Source of the DNA: Ephydatia muelleri
Lineage: Eukaryota > Porifera > Demospongiae > Spongillida > Spongillidae
Assembly (NCBI GenBank): GCA_013339895.1
Contig: JABACO010000004.1
Coordinates: 13,195,878-13,259,877, forward strand
DNA length: 64,000 bases
Direction: 5' to 3'
Shown here: positions 1 to 12,600 of the stretch, piece by piece
Layout: every line of letters begins with the position of its first letter
Numbering within the stretch: position 1 is the stretch's first letter
Translations under genes and position numbers: made by a program
Notes under the pieces: generated by a model
Told to the model about the DNA's origin: nothing
Databases searched by the model: none
Seen by the model: the letters and a program-made list of their open reading frames with translations, nothing else

Positions 1-147
1 CTAGGTAACATAAACAAGATTTCAATGTGAGTTGAAAAATTCTATTTTTTTTTTATATTTAGGTTATACTGAGCCCAGTGTACTTGTAAGGCAAACATCT
101 TCATCACACAGCCTATGGTCAGTACATGTTGAGTACTCCACTACACT

Positions 148-148
<1 letters not shown>

Positions 149-213
<65 letters not shown>
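149..213. repeat. (GT)n microsatellite
   Basis: A nearly pure GT dinucleotide run. It continues downstream as looser GT-rich DNA to about 310. Open frames across it, reading VCVCVC or THTHTH, are products of the repeat and not genes. Confidence 0.97.
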
Positions 214-217
<4 letters not shown>

Positions 218-503
218 CAGAGGGCTTACACTAGTGTGTGTGTACAGGGTGTCTACACTTTGTGTGAGTATGAGTGTGAAGTGTGTGTATGTGTGTGTGT
301 GTACAATGATGTGTTGTGTGCTTACACAGTAGTGGTGTGTGTGAAGACAAAAGAAGGTGTGGTGTGAGGGGAGGGAGGGTTGATGAATAGGTGGGTATGG
401 TATCAACTAGTGTAAGGAGTGCAGCTCTAGGCACACCTAAACTAATCAGCCATTTAAAATAAAATTGTTTTCTCTTTGCAGCCTTGCAGGCCTCCACAGT
501 AGC

Positions 504-577
<74 letters not shown>

Positions 578-597
578 GTGTGTGTGTGTGTGTGTGA
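504..597. repeat. (GT)n microsatellite
   Basis: A second long GT run with one short interruption near 574-582. A pyrimidine-rich tract ending in TTTGCAG at about 480 lies just upstream and resembles a splice acceptor, but no coding exon follows it. Confidence 0.97.
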
Positions 598-2627
598 TTT
601 TATTTATCCTACAGTCCTCAAATTCTACCTGATGGAGAATTGCATGTGGATTCATCATGTTTGTCCAAATCAAGCTTACATCGTGTGAATGTGATCTGTA
701 CTGATTTCTGTTTGAAACCAAAACAAAAACAATTTGTCTGGTTACAGTACAGTTCACTATATCACTGCTGTATGCAATTTTGCACTCCCCCACTTTGATT
801 GATCCTCTGCAATACATGTATGGGTTCAAATTTTTATTACCCTACACAGGACCATAGAAACGAAGTCAAGTGAATATATTTAAATACTTGCATAGCATAT
901 GGGCTCATTGCTACTGCATGCTCACTGAAAAGCATGTTAGCATTTTCATGTGTGCTTCATTTAGTTTCAAGCTGATAGACATTTTAAAATACAGGCAAAG
1001 CAATATTACAATATGATCAATCCGAGCCTGTTTTTGGACAAAAATGTTAGCTGGTTCTTGGTTAAGTTCAAAATGATCATCTTTTGTGTCTTCCTTAATT
1101 CCTATCCATGTAATAATTCATAATCTTGGTCTACATTATTCTGTTAATGGAATATAGTTAATAGAACGATATTTTTCACTTGCAATTGGTGCATCTTTAG
1201 TGGATGCCCTCTGTAACCTTAACATTGGTGTTGTTTTGCAAATAGAAACTGCATACTGTGGGAAATGAAATCAATTCAAACCATGATCAATAGTGATGGG
1301 ATATAATTTTTCTCATCCAATTTTCATGCTGGTACAGTCTTTTAGCACATGTATTTGTTGCCCACCAACAGAGCATTTTCTTCCATACTACTACTTTGAG
1401 AGAACTCTTAACATCAACTATTAATAGTATGTTAAACTTGACTAATCTGGTGTAACATGGAATATTGGGTGTTCTCAAGAAATGCAAGACGTTATTCTTT
1501 CATATTTTTGTACTATGCTGTGAAATATTATTGTGATTGAAATATGTTGTATTCATTGTGAAGCACCCGGTATAAGTAAATGCAAGCTTTTAATTCGGAC
1601 ATAGATACTAGAGTAGAGCTCTAGTAAAACATGATTAGCACACGGTTCGTCAAGCAAGTAGGCCAATCAGGAAATGTGTAATATACCGTGCTGCATCCGA
1701 CCTCTTGACAGCACAGCTCAGCGCACTGTGCCAGTATGGACAATCGCATTGTGCAGAGGACAGAAATGTTGTATATGAAACCACAACTAGTAACAACCAG
1801 CACGGAAGGAAAGAGGTGTCATGGTAAATTTACGCGCGCGAACTTCGGAGCGACTGCAACATCAAAGAAAGAAACCGGTAGAGAGCCAGCTACACTTTCC
1901 GAAGTACTGAAGGTCCTATCAGAAAGTCTTTCAATCGGTTAATTCGTCACGTATTGCTCTGGATCAAGCTCAGGCCCGTAGGTACACGGTAGAGTAAGAT
2001 GTTAGCGAAGATGCGCATACGAAACAAGGCCGCAGCTAGCCGTAACTATCGGTCGAGCATTGTTCCCTGGTACAGCTGATCTGGTCAGAAGGATTTGATT
2101 TCGTTGCGCTCCCTTGTCACTTGTAACGAAAGGGTGATGAAAGTCGAAGCGAGAAGGTCGTGTAGCTGGCTCTAAACCGTGCACTACAGGTGTAAACAAG
2201 TGTTCTAATAAGAGAGCGTTCATTCGAATCGTCCGTAAAACAGCAACTTCTCTCCGTAAAACAGAGGCTTACTTTTTTTTTTTTTTGAAAAAAAACTTTT
2301 TTTCAGTGAAATTTTTTTTTTCCAACATACCGTATTTTCGTGAATTTTGGCGGCTCGGGCGTTCCATACATCTAGACGTCAAGATTGAACTTTTTTAATG
2401 ATCTGTTTCTAATCAATAAACAAAAGGACGAAATTACCAAATCTATAAATATGTTCCTGTGTTACTCATAGATGATAAATACAAAGAAAAGAAAAACACA
2501 CATCGGAATATAAATTGTACGTGGATTAGTTATATCCTACCCTAAGTAATGTTGTACAACTGCAGGTCCATACAGATTACATACTACAAAGGGTGTTGAG
2601 GGCCATTTTCAGTATAGCTATGACCAG
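598..2627. other. no recognised gene
   Basis: AT-rich DNA with only short open frames lacking recognisable domains. There is a T/A homopolymer cluster at about 2271-2325. This stretch is the 3' flank of the minus-strand SAMD9-like gene. Confidence 0.6.
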
Positions 2628-2633
2628 TTTATT
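2628..2633 (-). promoter_or_regulatory. polyadenylation signal overlapping the stop codon
   Basis: On the minus strand AATAAA overlaps the TAA stop of the SAMD9-like gene (AGA AAA TAA ACT). If it is used, the 3' UTR would be only a few tens of bases long. Confidence 0.5.
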
Positions 2634-5600
2634 TTCTAGCTTCGAGTAGAGTGACATTAATGGCTTCAAACGAAAATTTTCCACCATTCATATCCTTACG
2701 AACTTCAAATTCGCATAAATCTCCTTCTCTTGGTGACCAATTTAGGTCCCAGGAAGCCGTACAAATTGCTGTACGTTTGTATGGTTTTTCTTTGTTGGGC
2801 GGTCCAAAATGTATATTATTTCCATTGATCTGGATAATTAGCCCTTTGGTGCGTTCATGAAGAGGCCAACGATGGTCAGTAATGGGAATCTTATCATCCT
2901 CAAGCTTATATGCAGGGAATGCTTGCAACCCATCACGTGAAGAAACAGCTATATAAAATTTGACGTCAGATTGGCTTTCCTGCCACCATTGTGGCGCCTT
3001 TTTCTTATTGTATGAAAATCGAAGACCATTGTATTGAACTTCACTATCTCCTGGGAGAATTCTTCCTGAAAACTCAACAAACTTTATGTGCTTATTTTCC
3101 TCATAATCTATATTTAATGCCTTACTGTTATTTATTAGCAAATGTAGATGTCGATAATGTGGGTTCCAATCTTTGAATGAAAGGAGGTTGTATTCGGGTG
3201 TGTGGTTTGAAATGATGAATTCTGTTTGCATCCAATTGCTATTATTTTGCTTGAAGTAATTGCAGCAGTCAGAGATGCTCTTTACTATGTCCTCTGGCTG
3301 AACAGAGAGATCCTTTTCAGACAAACGCCTGAGTAACATGGTCACACCCTGAAAAAGCCAACATTTCGCTTTCAACTCAGGGTTACTCACATTATGTAGA
3401 TACCTCTCGATAATTCCAAGCATAGGAGTGCGTTTGATTGGTTCAGCTGAGAAGCGAGACCAGTTCCAGAGGAGTTCCAGTTGAAAAAAGTTCTCTTCAT
3501 AACCATCTGTCTGAAGAACAATAATTTGATACAGCATGCTGGTAAATTGTGTGGCATCATCAGTATGCACTTGGCGGCAACTGTCATACACTTGAACCCT
3601 GTACATTTTGCTTATTCTCTGCAGTTGTTTTGCTAGATTTATGCGATGTTGTGCAGAATGTTTCTTGTCTGATATCAAATCTGTATGTATCTCTTTGAAA
3701 AGAGTTTTTATCACTTGAATGCAGTCTGGTTTGGTCCTTAAATGATTCGAGAGATTCGAGCTCCATATATGGTGAAATCCAGGATCATATTCATGCAAGG
3801 TATCAAGGAGGGTAAACGTTTCATCTTCAATTCTCTTTATGCATTCGAATTCCCATAAGCCTTGAGGTAGTTGGTTCATATACTTGCAATTCATTAGTTC
3901 ACAGATGTATGAAAGACATTCCACTCTGCATTGTACATCACTTTTCCAAGGCACCCACCTATCTAATCTACCGCTTGACTCACAATCACGTGATTTTACA
4001 AAGCTCTTAGAGGCTTTCTCAGCGAGCTGAATTAATTGTAAAGCACAGTCATATTTCTCATGGAGCCATCTCTCTTTAGTTAGTTTCATACTGTTGTAGT
4101 ATAGTTGACCCATTTGATGATGCAGTGTACTTTCTTTGGGAAGTACTTTGAGTGCTTCCTTCATAATTTTTTTTGCTGTGGGGTAAATCGTTTTCTTTGT
4201 CCATAATGAGATACACTCTAGCCAAATCACCCAAAAAGTGAGCACGAATGCGGTCAACACGTAACTTAGGTAGCTTTTGCCGTACTTTCTGCATGCAAGC
4301 AATGGCATAGAATTTGTTCTTAATTTTGGCAACAAAATCAGGTATAGACATAGAGCTAGACTTGTCATGAAACAGCATTCGGAGAACTCGTTCAAACTCA
4401 TTAATCAATCCCTCCGTGTTAGGATTTATGGGATACTCCTTACGAAGATGATCAATGAATGGTACCACAAAAGAAGCCATCCATTCTCCCCATTTTTCAC
4501 TGTCCTTGACAATACCTTCAATCTTGGCAATGACGAGCTCATCAATTAAATGATGACGCATATGCACAAAGGTGTAGGTGCCATGATGATTACCAAACCT
4601 TATCAAATCTTGAACTGAGCTTGGAAGAGTATCCTGCCATTGCTCATCATTTGTTTCAACAGCACGCATTTCCAGTGGTTTACCTGTATATAGCTGTGCA
4701 AATGCAACTTGGAGCATGATTTTCTTCTGCTCATCAGAGAGACCTGTTAAACGGTCATTAACGTACTCAGGGAGTTGAATGAATTCTCTTGTTTCAAGGC
4801 CAGTAAGCATAACAAGGAAAACAGGAACTCCTTTCTTATCACGTTCTTCACAAATCATTAGCGATTTCAGGGCCTTTGGATTGAAGTTTCTGTTGCTTGA
4901 AAGCTGACAGCAAAACTCTTGAAGTTGTGCAATTGTTAAATTCTCCGGAATTTTCACATCTGCTTGACAGCCTGATGGATTGAATGCTCTTTCAACACAC
5001 AGAAATACCACATCAATATCTTTAAGCATCGATTTCAGTGTATCAAAGTCAATGCCTAAGTTTGTATCCCACAGAACTACAACACAGTTCTTAGAAGTTT
5101 CTGAAAGTTGTTCAATATCTTTCTTCAGATTTTTGTACATTTGAAATGGAATAACACAGCAATATCTGTCCTTTAACTTCCACAGGGCATGACGGGCAAC
5201 TGTTGAGCCCCCTGTTCCAGGGTAGTGAACTAAATGGATTTCTCTATTCTTTCTGTACTTATTATCAAGACGGTTTTGGATCACTTGAATTAGTTTTTTT
5301 GTTACATCACGTTCGACTACAATGCCATGCTGAAAATGTTCCCACCGGACCAACTTTTCACGGCCTTCAAAAAACGCGAGTCCCCAATCATAGTTGGAGG
5401 GAATTAAGTCATCATTAATGCCTGGGTACAGGTAATCTAAATTATTGACCATCATGCTACTGCAAGTATCTAGTTGTAGCACACATGAACCTCCTGGGAC
5501 TCTTTGATATCTCGATGGACCCTCTTTGGTGGCAGATGCTTGCAATGGAATCGTTAACAAAATAGCTGACACCCGATCAAGTTTAATGTGAAACTCTTTT

Positions 5601-8443
5601 ACACGCCTTGAATGATCATTTTCAGCAAAAGTCTTCAAAATGCAGAGCGAGGGTGAAACTACATTGACCTCCATATTGTGTCACCGGGCTCGTACAATAT
5701 CTAAACAGACATGACTTGCAATATATTTCACTAAATCCTTTCTGTCCTCATGCGAAGACCACACAATCAGTATCTTCACTTTATCTTTAACTATTGCACA
5801 GGTTCGTTCAACATAGCTTGTTAGAGGCGGTGCCAAATCTTGAAGCCAAAGTTCCGCATCCCTTTGGTACTCACCAGATGTCCCGAGAGCATGTACACAA
5901 TAAACAGGACTTGCATCTGACATTGCCTCCAAGTCAGCTGGGTCATCTTTGCTCAAGGATAGATATGTAATGTTATTGCAGTATGGTTTTTCAATACTTT
6001 TGAATGAGGTGGCACTCACGTTTGAACTGGCTTCAAAGTCAAAGTTGACGATTAATGACCATGGGATATGTGCAAATCCTTTTACACAGTCTTGATCATT
6101 AAGGCAATCTGTAATCAAAATCGGTCTGTCAAAGGGCTGAAGGAGGTCAGTAAATTGTCCATTTCTATGCTGATCTGCAAAATTGCTGCAATGCAAGACA
6201 ATGTCCTCAAATTCCATTTCTGCAGGAATTTTGCCGAAATGTTCATTATCCCCATGGGAAATCATTTTATAGAATCGTGGAACTTTACACAAATATATAC
6301 CTTTATTAGCTGTGGGAGGGGGTACAACATCAATGTCCAAAATGCAATAGTCTTGATGAATAACATTTTTTGATGTTGTCAAATCCACAAACTCATAACT
6401 GTGGATGTACTGTGAGATACTTTTATCTTTATCAATTAGGGTGGTTAGGCCCTTAACCACGTCACCCATTCTTTTGCGGCCCTTTTTAGACAGCGGCAGT
6501 GGCAGCCCATGAGAAATTGCTACTGGAAACAAGGCGATATTCTCTTTAGAAATGCTTTGAGCATTAGGAAGCAAACTTACATCCAATGGAAGGAGTATTG
6601 ACTTTCTGCCCGAAAACAGATCCTCAAGAGCTCCATTCTTTTTTTCCATCCATTGTTTGTATAACTGACGGCGTATGTAATCAAATCCTTCATCACAGTT
6701 CTTAGAGGCCTTAAGCCATATTATAAGAACATTTGTTGATTGCGATAGCAGTCGACTGGAGTCTGCAGATAGTTGACATTTAGTAATATTGAAATACTCA
6801 GTCAAAGATGGAAAGCAAAATTTCTCTCGGTCTAGAGAACCACCAAATCTTGCTTCCAAGGATTTTACTAACCGCAACTGTGTTTCATCATGCAGCCACA
6901 CACCTGTGGCCAAAGGCGGCTTGTCAGAAACACCGATCCGCAATTTACCTTCTTTTCCACTATTCAACCAAGCAATACTATAATCACGCAATTCTTCCAC
7001 CGCAAGTGTCACAGGATCTGCTGTAGCGCATTCTTTGTACTCGAGTGTGTCACTTTCCTCTGGTAGTTCATTAAATAATTCCAATGAACTTGCAGCAGGA
7101 GAAATACAAAGGGAGTTGCTACATTCACATTTTGAACTAGTGAGCAATCGGAGTTCTTTTTCAAATGAATTTTCCATCATGATTGAAATAAATTCTTTAA
7201 CTGAATAGCATAATGCATTTGAGCCATTTTTTTTGCGGAAGCCAATGTCAGATTCTTTGCATAAATGTAGCAGCTCACGTGATGGGAAAACAACAAGGCG
7301 AAATACATAGCGACACTGTCGAGGTGACTTAACAGGTCCACTGGTAAAGATGGTATACAAGCATTCATCACGTCTTTGTTTAGCATCCGGTGGTAGAGCC
7401 TTTTGGGTCCATTCAACTGCAGAGCACGATGGACATTGATCCTTGCAAAAATTCTGAATCTGAGTCTTTAATGCAGATAATTGTTCAACAGTGAGCACTA
7501 TTGCATTCTTTTGTATGTCATAACCATCATCCTTCTTTGTCAATTTCAATCCAATGTAGATAATGCCACCATGGCCGGAAGTACGATAGGCGGCTATGTG
7601 TTGGCTGACAGCTTCTATATGTGACAAATCTGAGTGAAACCAAGCATCAGAGAAATAGCTTGTCAAGTGTTGGATGCTGCTTTTGTCTCTATGATGTGCA
7701 TTGAGAAATGTAGGAAAAGTAATCGGAAAACCTTGAACACTGTATACTTCAGGATCTTTAGCCTGGTTAGTGCAAATATTTATAAGTGTTACGTGACTGT
7801 GGGCATTATTTACACACAAGAATAATCCATCACCTTCCTTCTGCACAAGACCCCTTACCAACATCATATTTTCCTCATTCTTGTCGCATTCCTTCAAAGT
7901 ATTTAGAATGGTTTGAAATGCACTGGAACCAACACCACATTCCATAACAATGGCGCATGCCTTGGATGCTGATTCGGTGTCAGCTGGGATTAATTCAATG
8001 CATACAATTCTTTCGTTATGGCTGTTTATTTTCTTCTGACCTTTGATTCGGCCCTTTTCCAACCTATAGTTATACATTATGCCTTGAAGGGATACCTCCT
8101 TGTCAACGTCAGATTCACTTAACCAATTATCCCCATCCAGAAGACCTGGAGGCGGAACAAGGTGTAGTATTTTGAGATCCTGGGCCGATTTACATAAGTC
8201 AAAAGCAGGTCCGAATGACTGCTGAGTCAATTGATTAGCTTTTAGAGTAACTGAGACCACGGGTGAAGGTAGTGAAATCACGGCAGTAGATTTCAAAGGT
8301 ACTTGAGGATTAGCATCTACCTGAATGTTCGTAGAGGATGGTATGGCAGTAGAACCATTGCTTCGATCATCGCTGGAAATCTGTAGAGCAAGTTGTCTTT
8401 GGAGCACACGAATTTGCTCTTCGAGTTCTTCTCTGGAAGCCAT
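2629..8443 (-). pseudogene. SAMD9/SAMD9L-like protein, interrupted
   Basis: Three long minus-strand open segments form one collinear protein. The start chosen is ATG at 8443 (MASREELEEQ); the open frame runs 40 codons further upstream without support. Segment 1 (8443-5681) begins with a short charged helix, then has AlbA/Schlafen-like regions (LEYKECA, followed later by RIGVSDKP). Segment 2 (5680-about 4200) has a P-loop NTPase, HYPGTGGSTVARHALW about 150 residues in, like the SAMD9 STAND-type NTPase, with a later Walker-B-like run VVVLWD and the segment GLSDEQKKIMLQVAF. Segment 3 (about 4200-2629) is helical and ends in a probable OB-like domain. Family members are interferon-linked translational repressors in vertebrates. 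No SAM domain is visible at the N-terminus. Segments 1 and 2 are in the same frame, separated only by TGA at 5683-5681. Segments 2 and 3 are out of frame, with the shift near 4190-4215 beside a run of eight A. It is either a recent pseudogene or an intact gene with assembly errors. Confidence 0.8.
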
Positions 8444-8565
8444 CTTTGACGTGTACATGTACAGGGGGGCGGATACATATAAACCTTTTAACCGCCGAAT
8501 ATTGAAATGACGCGTATTGCGATAACCGCGGAATTTTGTCCAAAATGTATTTTTAGACATCATGC

Positions 8566-9040
8566 GACTTAGCGCCTGATAACTTTTGACTTTATACGTT
8601 GCACCTGCAACTTATAAATCCGTCGTATCAGTGGTTAAGCTTACACGCCAATGCCAGAGATTATATTATCTCTGCCGATTATTAGTACGACAAATGCGCG
8701 TCTCGCGCTTGGATCAACTATTCAACAGAGACGCTCTAGTTGATACGGACGCTGTGAATCAGGCAGACGGAAACTTTTACAAAGTAAGTACTTGAGAGTG
8801 GCACTAAGCGTTAGAAAGGCTTATTATCCTCGCGGATTGTTTAGAAGGGTGTGCTGTCCAAGTGCTGCCATTTGAGGTATTGAAAAATTATAATTGTTTT
8901 TAGAGCCTCCAGATAAAGTGGCCAGAACGACTTCTAACTGTGGAACGTTTGGTAATCTCTCTCAAAAGTGAATGTATATAACACGCATTTGGCAGCGAAT
9001 GGTATATGGAGCTAGCTAGCATTAGCAAACGGCACAGGCT

Positions 9041-9072
<32 letters not shown>

Positions 9073-9240
9073 CGGTCGAACCCCCACGTTGCCCAAGTTA
9101 GTTGCGCTTGCCAAGGGATCAAAAAATATTATTCATTGTTATGCATGTAACTACATATATGATATAATTATTCTATAGCGCTAGCGACTTATTACCATGC
9201 GTTAATTAATGAGTTCTTGCATCGTGCGCTTACATCTGAT
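8566..9240. other. upstream region with poly-G tract; possible first exon
   Basis: This is the 5' flank of the SAMD9-like gene. An open plus-strand frame at 8586-8781 ends exactly at a consensus splice donor (TACAAA|GTAAGT). It could be the first exon of a divergent transcript, but no partner exon was found. An uninterrupted run of 30 G occupies 9041-9070. Confidence 0.35.
9041..9070. repeat. poly-G tract (30)
   Basis: Uninterrupted G homopolymer, one of several runs of 26-60 G or C in this window. Confidence 0.95.
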
Positions 9241-9564
9241 TCTAGATGGGTCGCCCACAGCAACGAGAAAGGGAGAGCAAAAAAAAAAAAGCGGCCAAGA
9301 CATGTCAAAAGTTAGACAATTTGTTTTTACCCCGTCCTTGCCAAGAAGAGGAAGACATGTTCAGCAGATGATCAAACCCGTATATTCCAACCACAAGCGG
9401 CACAAGATAAGGAAATGTCAGTGGAGATTGATGCTGACAAAGTTGAAGACTTAGAGAATATGCCAGTCATGCAAGAGAAAGCGGAGCGTACGGTATACAT
9501 ACCGATGAAGACGAAGACCATCAAGTTTGTGAAGCAGAGGAAGCGTTAGAGACTGAGATCAAAC

Positions 9565-10845
9565 TAGGGCGTGTAACCTTTTTTTTAAACTTACAATCGA
9601 TTATTTCGACTATGAAAAAAGTCTAATCGATTTTTCAGGTTTATAGCAACTTGGGTTATTAAAAACATGCAATCGATTTTGGCAATTAATGCATTATTAA
9701 TTTGCCAGCGATTACCTAGGTTTTTGAGGTTTTATCAATTTTAATATTGGCACGTAAATCATAGTTACTCAGTCCAGTTTTTTGTGGATGCCATTCATTG
9801 TAATTTATAGGGATAATGTACATGTAGATGTTTAGCTGACATATTTTACAATTAATAACAAAATTGCTGCAGGCATACGAGTCAATCGAAAATAACATCT
9901 CGTTAATTCTACGACCATGAAATTAAAAAAGGATTACGCACTACATGCCTCAACTGACAAATAGTCATTGGCCTCTTGCCTTACAATAATGTCAACTTTA
10001 AATTATTTAAACCACACGTGCCCGTCCCCCTTGCATTTTTCAAGCAGCGTGCCCCCAATTCAGAAATCGAAAAAGCGGCAAGAAGCAGGCCATAAAGCCT
10101 GTGAAACCACATGGCAAACCTGGTGGAATTCAGCGAACGCCGCTTCACGCATGCAACAAAGCCGCCAACCAGGACTTGTACGATATATCATCGCCGAACG
10201 TCAGGAAAAGGGTGTGCCTAAGTATTTGGTGCGCTGGAAAGGATTCGGGCCTGAAGATGACACCTGGGAACCAATAGAACACTTAGCTGGCGCAGAGGAC
10301 TACATAGCGCGTTTCGTTGAGGAAATTGTAGCCCTTATGAACTGTTTAGTGTTTATTTGCTGTATCAACACTTACATTGCATGTATGTAATACACACTGC
10401 AGAGAATGAAAGGTCTAACGTGAGCTTGCGAACATCACCGCCAAAAAGTTCTGATCGAGCTATCGTGCCATGCACGTGCACCCATGCTTGTATGAAACAT
10501 GCACAGGAATGGTATTTTGAAAGAAGGGCAGTGTTGATTAGTTTGCATGGTTACCTTTGATTACGTCAACCACTGATTTTAAACCGGCCATTATAATGAG
10601 TAAACTATTGCCGTCTATCTGGGAAAAGCGAAGGGCGTATAAAAAGGTTATCGATTTCTGACAGATTTTCTGCATATGAAAGAACGAATATCGATTAATC
10701 GCGACTAAGAAAAACAAAATCGGTTATTTCGACTAAAGGAAGTCTGAAATCGGTAATCTGCTATTCTGTTAACTGCATAATCGACCGAATAGGTAATCGC
10801 GAATAACCGATTAACCTACAACCTGAAAATCGGTTACACACCCTA
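9565..10845 (+). mobile_element. hAT-like element carrying a chromodomain segment
   Basis: Terminal inverted repeats TAGGGCGTGTAACC (left) and GGTTACACACCCTA (right) match with one difference. The flanking 8-bp direct repeats, GATCAAAC at 9557-9564 and 10846-10853, are identical. An 8-bp duplication is the hAT signature. Subterminal DNA on both sides is rich in ATCGATTA-like motifs, which may be transposase binding sites. No transposase is encoded, so the element is non-autonomous. The interior carries an open frame with a chromodomain. The element sits inside a TTF/hAT-like coding sequence, and removing it with one target copy rejoins the flanks. Confidence 0.85.
10172..10325 (+). CDS. chromodomain fragment inside the hAT-like element
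   Basis: The translation reads GLVRYIIAERQEKGVPKYLV, then RWKGFGPEDDTWEPIEHL, and ends in an acidic helix (FVEE). This is a complete chromodomain fold with the aromatic cage positions expected for methyl-lysine binding: Y in the first strand, W of RWKG, and W of DDTWEP. It lies in an open frame running from about 9989 to 10390, whose flanks look non-conserved. No ATG with a convincing context or other domain accompanies it. The source may be a host HP1/CBX-like gene or the integrase tail of a chromovirus retroelement. Whether it is expressed is unknown. Confidence 0.7.
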
Positions 10846-11500
10846 GATCAAACGCGGATGATGGTGCACTAACAGCTGCATTTGGCTCAACTCCAACAAG
10901 TACAAGCAGACAGGCTCTATCCACATTGCTGCAGCACCCAACAACGTCCGCAGTAGTTGGAACAACTGTGGAGGTACTTCACACAACCGCCAATGATATA
11001 GGAAGCATTGTAACAGCCTCGCAGTCAACAATGGATGGAAATTGCAGAGAAAATCCAGAAGTTGCTCCCTGGTGAGAAATATGCACTTTTGAAGTACCAT
11101 ATACAGTACCATTGGGAACACATAGCTTCCCCACTACGTTCCTTGCAGGATTGCAACTGCAGCTTTAAGATTGGATGGCTTAAGGAGTACCCGTAGATGG
11201 TGTATAGCCAAATCATGGATGGTACATTTTGCATTGCTTGCACACTTTTTTGTAGGTGGAGAAACTGATGCAGACGGGCTATAGAAAGGATTTTGCTTTT
11301 ACGCTGCAACAAGAACTTTATTTCCAGGAGAATTTTCCAACTACAGGTTAAGGCTGCCTGTCAATCCAGTGCCCAGTCACACCATGCAACATATGATTCA
11401 CTGATATGGGCAAGAACACTGTCAGTGGTTAATGATATTGATGAAGCCCGCAAAGCTGATGCTCTGATCTGTATAGTAAAGTTTTGTAAGCATGTAAAAT

Positions 11501-11737
11501 GGGACAGTTTGCCCCACGGTCAAAATGTTATAAAAATGCATCGCGTTTGAATCGCTATAACTTCCCAACGGATAATGCTATCGACTTCCTATTTCAACAC
11601 TTCATAGTAAAATGGTGTAGTATGAAGTGTTGAAAGAGAGAAAGTCGATAGCGTATCCGTTGGGAAGTATAGCGATTCAAACGCGATGCATTCTTATAAC
11701 ATTTTAACCGTGGGGCAATTTTCGCGGAAACTGTCCC
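11501..11737. repeat. foldback element (near-perfect palindrome)
   Basis: The left arm begins GGGACAGTTTGCCCCACGG and the right arm ends with its inverse (CCGTGGGGCAATTTT, with a few extra bases, then AACTGTCCC). The arms pair along almost the whole 237 bp, including GCATCGCGTTTGAATCGCTA. It is related in sequence to the larger palindrome just downstream. Confidence 0.85.
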
Positions 11738-11773
11738 AAATGGCATTGATCTATAAACACATAAAACAATACA

Positions 11774-12600
11774 TGGGAAAGTTTCCGAGAAATAGGACCT
11801 AGCGTGTATTATAAAAAAGCATAATAAAAATGCCTTACGTTTGAAATGCTATAACTTCCGAAGGGTTAACGCTATCGTCTTCCTATTTTCAGCACTTCAT
11901 ACTACACCATTTCTCTATGGTAAAATACATTTGGGATCTTGAACATGCTCCATGCCAGTATCGCGATGTCCGATACCTCAAGGGGTTCAAACCCGCCATA
12001 ACTTTCTGTAGGAGTAATCAAATCGCTTCAAATTCGGTTTGTAGGTGGAGAGGTCCTATTTCTATCTATTTGTTCTGTTCATTAATTTTTATGCAATCCG
12101 TTACGGAGATACAGTTGAACAAACTACGTGCACATTTTCGCGCTCGTTTCGCGCCAATGATTTGGGCAAATTGCGCTCCGCTCAATGTATGGGGAGGCGG
12201 GGATTATTACATTGGCGCGAATCAAGCGGGAAAACGTGCACGTAGTTTATTCAACTGTATCTCCGTAACAGATGGCATAAAAATTAACGAACAGAACAAA
12301 TCGATAGGTATAGGACCTCTCTACCTACATACCGAATTTGAAGCGATTTCATTACTCCTACAGAAAGTTATGGCGGGTTTGAACCCGGTGGGGTATCGAA
12401 CGTTGCAATACTGGCAAGGAGCAAGTGCAATATCCTAAAAAGTATTTTACCATAGAGAAATGCATGGTGTAATATGAAGTGCTGAAAATAGGAAGACGAT
12501 AGCGTTAACCCTTCGGAAGTTATAGCATTTCAAACGTAAGGCATTTTTATTATGCTTTTTTATAATACACGCTAGGTCCCTTTTCTCGGAAACTTTCCCA
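11774..12600. repeat. giant foldback element, about 830 bp
   Basis: The left end TGGGAAAGTTTCCGAGA is mirrored at the right end as TCTCGGAAACTTTCCCA. Arms of roughly 400 bp pair with few mismatches around a short GC-richer centre near 12170-12200. The open frame 11917-12438 exists only because the palindrome lacks stops. Degenerate relatives occur at about 15560-16220 and 27945-28690. Confidence 0.85.

Larger units (their letters stand above)
9246..11500 (+). pseudogene. TTF-type zinc-finger / hAT-transposase-like gene, split by an insertion
   Basis: ATG at 9246 opens MGRPQQREREs followed by a lysine run and CQKLDNLFLPRP. This basic tail with a 'KLD..F' motif is typical of ZMYM1/DUF4371-type hAT-derived proteins. 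The frame shifts near 9360 and continues as an acidic stretch (EIDADKVEDLENM). After the inserted element (9565-10845), coding resumes with Ser/Thr-rich sequence and then the TTF zinc-finger hallmark, WLKEYP*MVYS..DGTFCIAC, at about 11175-11235. The expected Trp after EYP is replaced by TAG at 11194-11196. The remainder is lost at the foldback element starting at 11501. No catalytic hAT core or dimerisation domain is visible. It could be a domesticated host gene or an old transposase; in either case it is dead. Confidence 0.6.

Noticed and set aside
32..829. VCVCVC and THTHTH open frames
   Set aside because: Products of GT microsatellites.
11917..12438. 173-codon frame
   Set aside because: It lies entirely within the large palindrome, matches its own reverse strand and has no known motif.
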